From the NCBI GenBank assembly GCA_040387035.1, contig JAZKEN010000112.1, positions 1 through 27,527 of the forward strand: DNA of 27,527 nucleotides. Direction: 5' to 3'. The stretch is from Methylotenera_A sp040387035 (GTDB lineage Bacteria; Pseudomonadota; Gammaproteobacteria; Burkholderiales; Methylophilaceae). How positions within the stretch are numbered: the stretch's first letter is position 1; each line of letters starts with the position of its first letter. The notes under the pieces were generated by a model that searched no databases, was not told where the DNA came from, and saw only the letters and a program-made list of their open reading frames with translations. Position numbers and translations under genes: made by a program. Positions 24,278 to 27,527 of this stretch are shown piece after piece.

Positions 24278-25210
24278 ATGGCTGCTATTAAACATTTCCT
24301 GCAATTCAACGATTTGAACCTGGATGAGCTCAATCATATTTTTGCGCGCACCAAAATTATCAAGGCGCAATTTAAGGCTTACCAGCAATACTGGCCACTG
24401 CAAGACCGTACGCTGGTGATGATTTTTGAAAAAGCCAGTACGCGTACGCGCTTGTCGTTTGAAGCGGGCATGCATCAATTGGGCGGTTCGGCTATTTATT
24501 TGAATACGCGTGATTCGCAGCTGGGCCGTGGTGAACCGGTTGAAGACGCAGCGCAAGTGATTTCGCGCATGTCGGATATCGTGATGATCCGTACTTTTGA
24601 GCAGGATATTATTGAGCGTTTTGCTGCCAATTCACGCGTGCCGGTGATTAATGGCTTAACCAACGAGTATCATCCTTGCCAGATTTTGGCGGATATTTTT
24701 ACCTTTATTGAGCAAAAAGGTGGGGATATTTTTAGTATAAAAGGCAAAACGGTGGCATGGATAGGGGATAGCAATAATGTCTGCAATACCTGGCTGCAAG
24801 CGGCTGAGGTGCTGGATTTTAATGTGCATGTCTCTACGCCGCCAGGCTACGAAGTAGAAGTAGAGCGCGCCAATTTATACGGCGATGACCACTTTGAAAC
24901 CTTTGCCGACCCAATGGAAGCCGCGCGTGGTGCCGATTTGGTGACCACGGATGTATGGACCAGCATGGGTTTTGAGGCGGAAAATGAAGAACGCATGCGC
25001 GACTTTGCCGATTGGCAAGTGGACAGCGATATGATGCGCATCGCGGCAAAAGACGCATTATTCATGCATTGCCTGCCAGCGCATCGTGGCGAAGAAGTGG
25101 CCGCTGAAGTGATTGACGGCCCGCAAAGTGTGGTGTGGGAAGAAGCAGAAAACCGCCTGCATGTGCAAAAAGCATTAATGGAATATTTACTATTGGGTAA
25201 GGTTAATTAA
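24278..25210 (+). CDS. argF: Ornithine carbamoyltransferase
   Basis: ArgF joins carbamoyl phosphate and ornithine to give citrulline. The 310-residue product has the carbamoyl-phosphate loop EKASTRTRLSF (Ser54-Arg58), ALHPCQ-type NEYHPCQILAD, the ornithine-side WIGDSNNVCNTW, DVWTSMGFEAE and the active-site HCLPAHRGEEV (Cys265). All catalytic motifs are intact and the length is standard. The ATG at 24278 is 15 bases after the argD stop, and argG follows after 15 bases, so the three are probably cotranscribed. Confidence 0.96.
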   Translation: MAAIKHFLQFNDLNLDELNHIFARTKIIKAQFKAYQQYWPLQDRTLVMIFEKASTRTRLSFEAGMHQLGGSAIYLNTRDSQLGRGEPVEDAAQVISRMSDIVMIRTFEQDIIERFAANSRVPVINGLTNEYHPCQILADIFTFIEQKGGDIFSIKGKTVAWIGDSNNVCNTWLQAAEVLDFNVHVSTPPGYEVEVERANLYGDDHFETFADPMEAARGADLVTTDVWTSMGFEAENEERMRDFADWQVDSDMMRIAAKDALFMHCLPAHRGEEVAAEVIDGPQSVVWEEAENRLHVQKALMEYLLLGKVN

Positions 25211-25225
25211 GGAAAAGTTAGCGTA

Positions 25226-26461
25226 ATGAGTACCGTAAAAAAAGAAGTTAAAAAAGTTGTATTGGCCTATTCAGGCGGCCTGGATACTTCAGTCATTTTG
25301 AAATGGCTGCAAGATGAATACAAATGTGAAGTAGTGACTTTTACCGCCGATTTAGGCCAAGGTGAAGAGCTGGAGCCAGCGCGCGCCAAAGCCAAGGCGG
25401 CCGGTGTAAAAGAGATTTACATTGATGATGTGCGTGAAGAATTTGTACGCGATTTCGTGTTCCCAATGTTCCGCGCCAATACGGTTTATGAGGGTGAGTA
25501 TTTATTAGGTACTTCAATTGCGCGGCCATTGATTGCCAAGCGCTTGATCGAGATTGCCGCTGAAACCAATGCCGATGCGATTTCGCATGGCGCAACCGGC
25601 AAAGGCAATGACCAGGTACGTTTTGAACTTGGTGCTTATGCATTGAATCCAAATATACAAATCATCGCGCCATGGCGTGAGTGGGACTTGCTCAGTCGCG
25701 AAAAATTGATGAATTATGCCGAAAAGCATGGTATTCCGGTCGATATGAAGCATAAGCAAGGCGGCAGTCCGTACAGCATGGATGCCAACTTGCTACACAT
25801 TTCGTATGAAGGTCGTCATCTGGAAAACCCGGCGGCAGAAGCCGAAGAATCCATGTGGCGCTGGAGTGTTAGCCCGGAAAAAGCGCCGGATGCGGCTGAA
25901 TACTTGGATATTGAATACGTGAATGGCGACCCGGTAAGCCTAAATGGCGAAGCCATGAAGCCGCATGAATTATTGGCACACTTGAATAAAATCGGTGGCA
26001 AGCATGGTATTGGCCGCTTGGATTTGGTTGAGAATCGTTATGTGGGCATGAAGTCGCGTGGTTGCTATGAAACGCCAGGCGGCACCATCATGCTGAAAGC
26101 GCACCGCGCGATTGAAAGCATCACACTGGACCGTGAAGTGGCGCATTTAAAAGACGATTTAATGCCGCGCTACGCCAGCATGATCTACAACGGATACTGG
26201 TGGAGCCCTGAGCGTATTGCCTTGCAAACGCTAATTGACCACACGCAAACTTCAGTGAATGGCTGGGTACGGGTAAAACTTTATAAAGGCAATGTGATTG
26301 TGACTGGACGTGATAGCAAAACCAATTCACTGTTCGATTCAACGATTGCGACTTTTGAAGATGACGCCGGCGCTTATGACCAGAAGGATGCGGGCGGATT
26401 TATCAAGTTAAATGCACTACGTATGCGTATTGCGGCGAATCTTAAAAATAGGCAGGGTTAA
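25226..26461 (+). CDS. argG: Argininosuccinate synthase
   Basis: ArgG condenses citrulline and aspartate with ATP to argininosuccinate. The 411-residue product has the PP-loop AYSGGLDTSVILKWL (residues 14-28), SHGATGKGNDQVRFE, and citrulline/aspartate-binding segments such as GRLDLVENRYVGMKSRGCYE. The length is typical of the type I enzyme. The start follows GGAAAAG. The last step, argH, is not in the window. A 14-base palindrome lies eight bases downstream, before ppnP. Confidence 0.97.
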   Translation: MSTVKKEVKKVVLAYSGGLDTSVILKWLQDEYKCEVVTFTADLGQGEELEPARAKAKAAGVKEIYIDDVREEFVRDFVFPMFRANTVYEGEYLLGTSIARPLIAKRLIEIAAETNADAISHGATGKGNDQVRFELGAYALNPNIQIIAPWREWDLLSREKLMNYAEKHGIPVDMKHKQGGSPYSMDANLLHISYEGRHLENPAAEAEESMWRWSVSPEKAPDAAEYLDIEYVNGDPVSLNGEAMKPHELLAHLNKIGGKHGIGRLDLVENRYVGMKSRGCYETPGGTIMLKAHRAIESITLDREVAHLKDDLMPRYASMIYNGYWWSPERIALQTLIDHTQTSVNGWVRVKLYKGNVIVTGRDSKTNSLFDSTIATFEDDAGAYDQKDAGGFIKLNALRMRIAANLKNRQG

Positions 26462-26468
26462 TGCTTTA

Positions 26469-26493
26469 AATAAGTACTTATTATCTAAGTACT
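26469..26493. promoter_or_regulatory. AAGTACTT palindrome and direct repeat upstream of ppnP
   Basis: AATAAGTACTTATT (26469-26482) is a perfect 14-base palindrome, and TAAGTACT recurs at 26486-26493, 15 bases from its first copy (about one and a half helical turns). It lies 26-50 bases upstream of the ppnP ATG, a suitable place for an operator. Confidence 0.45.
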
Positions 26494-26518
26494 AAATATA
26501 AAAATTGAGGAGTTAAGA

Positions 26519-26830
26519 ATGGCACAATTTGACAATGTCAGTGTAAAGAAAAAAGCGAACATCTATTTTGATGGTAAATGTGTAAGCCACACGGTGATGT
26601 TCCCAAATGGAACACGCAGCACGATTGGTGTGATTTTTCCAAGTACGCTCACGTTTAATACGGCCGCACCGGAGTTGATGGAAATTAACTTAGGTAGCTG
26701 CAAGGTGCGTTTAAATGGCGAACAGGGCTGGAAAACTTATAACGCCGGTGAAAAATTCACTGTACCGGGTAATTCTTCATTTGATATAGAAGTGACTGAA
26801 ACACTAGACTACGTTTGCCACTTTGAGTAG
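26519..26830 (+). CDS. ppnP: Pyrimidine/purine nucleoside phosphorylase
   Basis: PpnP (DUF1255, YaiE) is a small cupin-type enzyme that phosphorolyses several nucleosides to base and ribose 1-phosphate. The 103-residue product has the family pattern: FDNVSVKKKANIYFDGKCVSH, then RSTIGVIFPSTLTFNT, and YNAGEKFTVPGNSSFDIEV with a final DYVCHFE. The length is standard (about 94-105). A strong GAGGAG lies seven bases before the ATG, and the upstream palindrome suggests its own control separate from argG. Confidence 0.93.
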   Translation: MAQFDNVSVKKKANIYFDGKCVSHTVMFPNGTRSTIGVIFPSTLTFNTAAPELMEINLGSCKVRLNGEQGWKTYNAGEKFTVPGNSSFDIEVTETLDYVCHFE

Positions 26831-26839
26831 TAATGGCTC

Positions 26840-26905
26840 AGTATTACGTCGTTGCAATCGCTTGCCGTACTATTTGTACTGTCTTCGCGATTGCGCCTAG
26901 TACTA
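26840..26905. repeat. Long imperfect hairpin between ppnP and yajQ-family gene
   Basis: GCAATCGC (26854-26861) pairs with GCGATTGC (26887-26894), and inside it GTAC pairs with GTAC around TATTT. Outside, AGTATTACG partly pairs with CTAGTACT. The core CGTACTATTTGTACTGTCT resembles, from memory, an intergenic hairpin common in Neisseria. It could be a terminator-like or dispersed repeat element. Confidence 0.5.
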
Positions 26906-26933
26906 CTTTCGCTTGAAAGGTTGAGAAAATAAT

Positions 26934-27428
26934 ATGCCAAGTTTTGATATTAGTTCTGAAGTCGATATGGTCGCTTTGAAAAATGCGATTGATACCGCCG
27001 GTAAACAGATTACCAATCGCTATGATTTTAAAGGCACCTCTGCAAAGGTTGAGTTAAACGAAAAAGACAGCATTATTACTTTGTATGGCGATAATGACTT
27101 TCAGCTGGATCAGATCAAGGATATTTTGTTGCCAGGCATGGAAAAGAAAGAACCTGATTCAACCAAGCGCTTAGAGCACAAGGATGTGCAAAAAGTGGGT
27201 GGCAATAAAGTGAAGCAAGAGCTGAAAATCCGTGCTGGTATTGATAGCGAGTTAGCCAAGCGCATTGCTAAGTTGATTAAAGATTCTGGCTTAAAAGTGC
27301 AAGCGAGTATTCAAGGCGATGAAGTGCGTGTGAATGGTGCGAAACGTGATTTGCTGCAAGAGGCGATTGCGTTTTGTAAAAAAAATGTAACGGATTTTCC
27401 CTTGCAGTTTGGTAATTTTAGAGATTAA
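26934..27428 (+). CDS. yajQ: YajQ-family nucleotide-binding protein
   Basis: YajQ-family (DUF520) proteins bind nucleotides, with c-di-GMP binding shown for some members. The 164-residue product has PSFDISSEVDMVALKNAIDT, NRYDFKGTSAKVEL, GVEKKE-like LLPGMEKKEPD, KQELKIRAGIDSELAKRIAK and the conserved end VTDFPLQFGNFRD. The length and both halves are complete. AGGTTGAG precedes the ATG. The role here is unknown; the window holds no c-di-GMP synthesis gene. Confidence 0.94.
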   Translation: MPSFDISSEVDMVALKNAIDTAGKQITNRYDFKGTSAKVELNEKDSIITLYGDNDFQLDQIKDILLPGMEKKEPDSTKRLEHKDVQKVGGNKVKQELKIRAGIDSELAKRIAKLIKDSGLKVQASIQGDEVRVNGAKRDLLQEAIAFCKKNVTDFPLQFGNFRD

Positions 27429-27442
27429 TAATAGGCAATAAA

Positions 27443-27527
27443 ATGGTAGCAAAAACGCTTTACGATAAATTGTTTGATTCCCACGTGGTGCATGAAGAAA
27501 ACGGCACCGCGCTGATTTATATCGACC
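27443..27527 (+). CDS. leuC: 3-isopropylmalate dehydratase large subunit, 5' end only
   Basis: The last 85 bases encode 28 residues from ATG 27443: MVAKTLYDKLFDSHVVHEEN followed by GTALIYID. This matches the very conserved LeuC N-terminus (AKTLYDKLFDAHVV and then GTALIYID). LeuC is the [4Fe-4S] aconitase-like subunit of leucine synthesis. Nothing beyond the N-terminus is visible, so the iron-sulfur cysteines cannot be checked. Confidence 0.88.
   Translation, partial: MVAKTLYDKLFDSHVVHEENGTALIYID

Overview
The window looks like a chromosomal segment of a mid-GC betaproteobacterium, most likely Methylophilaceae (Methylotenera/Methylophilus type). This rests on protein style and neighbourhood (argD-argF-argG, then ppnP, a yajQ-family gene and leuC); no rRNA or other marker is present to confirm it. 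Most of the window is housekeeping or metabolic sequence. The accessory part is a chromosomal integron at about 9.9-13.3 kb.

Layout. 1-1805 (-): acetyl-CoA synthetase, cut by the window edge. 1918-4701 (+): glnE, the regulator of glutamine synthetase. 4718-6651 (-): ycaO, split by a 100-N scaffold gap whose two flanks are the same 55 bases; removing the gap and one copy restores one intact frame. 6763-7026 (+): small membrane protein. 7034-8668 (-): dhaL-dhaK, dihydroxyacetone kinase. 8804-9196 (+): exported rhodanese-like protein. 9219-9641 (-): SRPBCC/AHSA1-type protein.

9.9-13.3 kb: a complete integron. A tyrosine integrase of the IntI type (12355-13338, +) with all catalytic residues and the IntI-specific insertion is transcribed away from an attI-like region (about 12226-12290). 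That region is followed on the minus strand by five one-gene cassettes separated by four near-identical 58-60 bp attC sites. A degenerate attC and a decayed sixth cassette sit at the far end. All five cassette products are predicted membrane, exported or lipoprotein proteins with no function I recognise. In all four cassettes that follow an attC, the start codon lies 4-5 bases after the attC R' box, so the AGG of GTTAGGC sits where a Shine-Dalgarno sequence would be.

13406-16700 (+): a PPK2-type polyphosphate kinase, then a NarX-like HAMP-PAS histidine kinase with its LuxR-type response regulator. 16720-19527 (-): a putative lipoprotein, an EamA transporter and a Rieske oxygenase. 19754-22978 (+): a DUF898 membrane protein with a pilin-like helix and a soluble insertion, an M48 metalloprotease, a 34-residue single-helix protein, and a urate-oxidase-N-domain-like membrane protein ending at a strong terminator. 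23069-26461 (+): argD, argF and argG, the last steps of arginine synthesis. 26519-27527 (+): ppnP, a yajQ-family gene and the first codons of leuC. Several perfect inverted repeats lie in intergenic regions and are listed as candidate regulatory sites.
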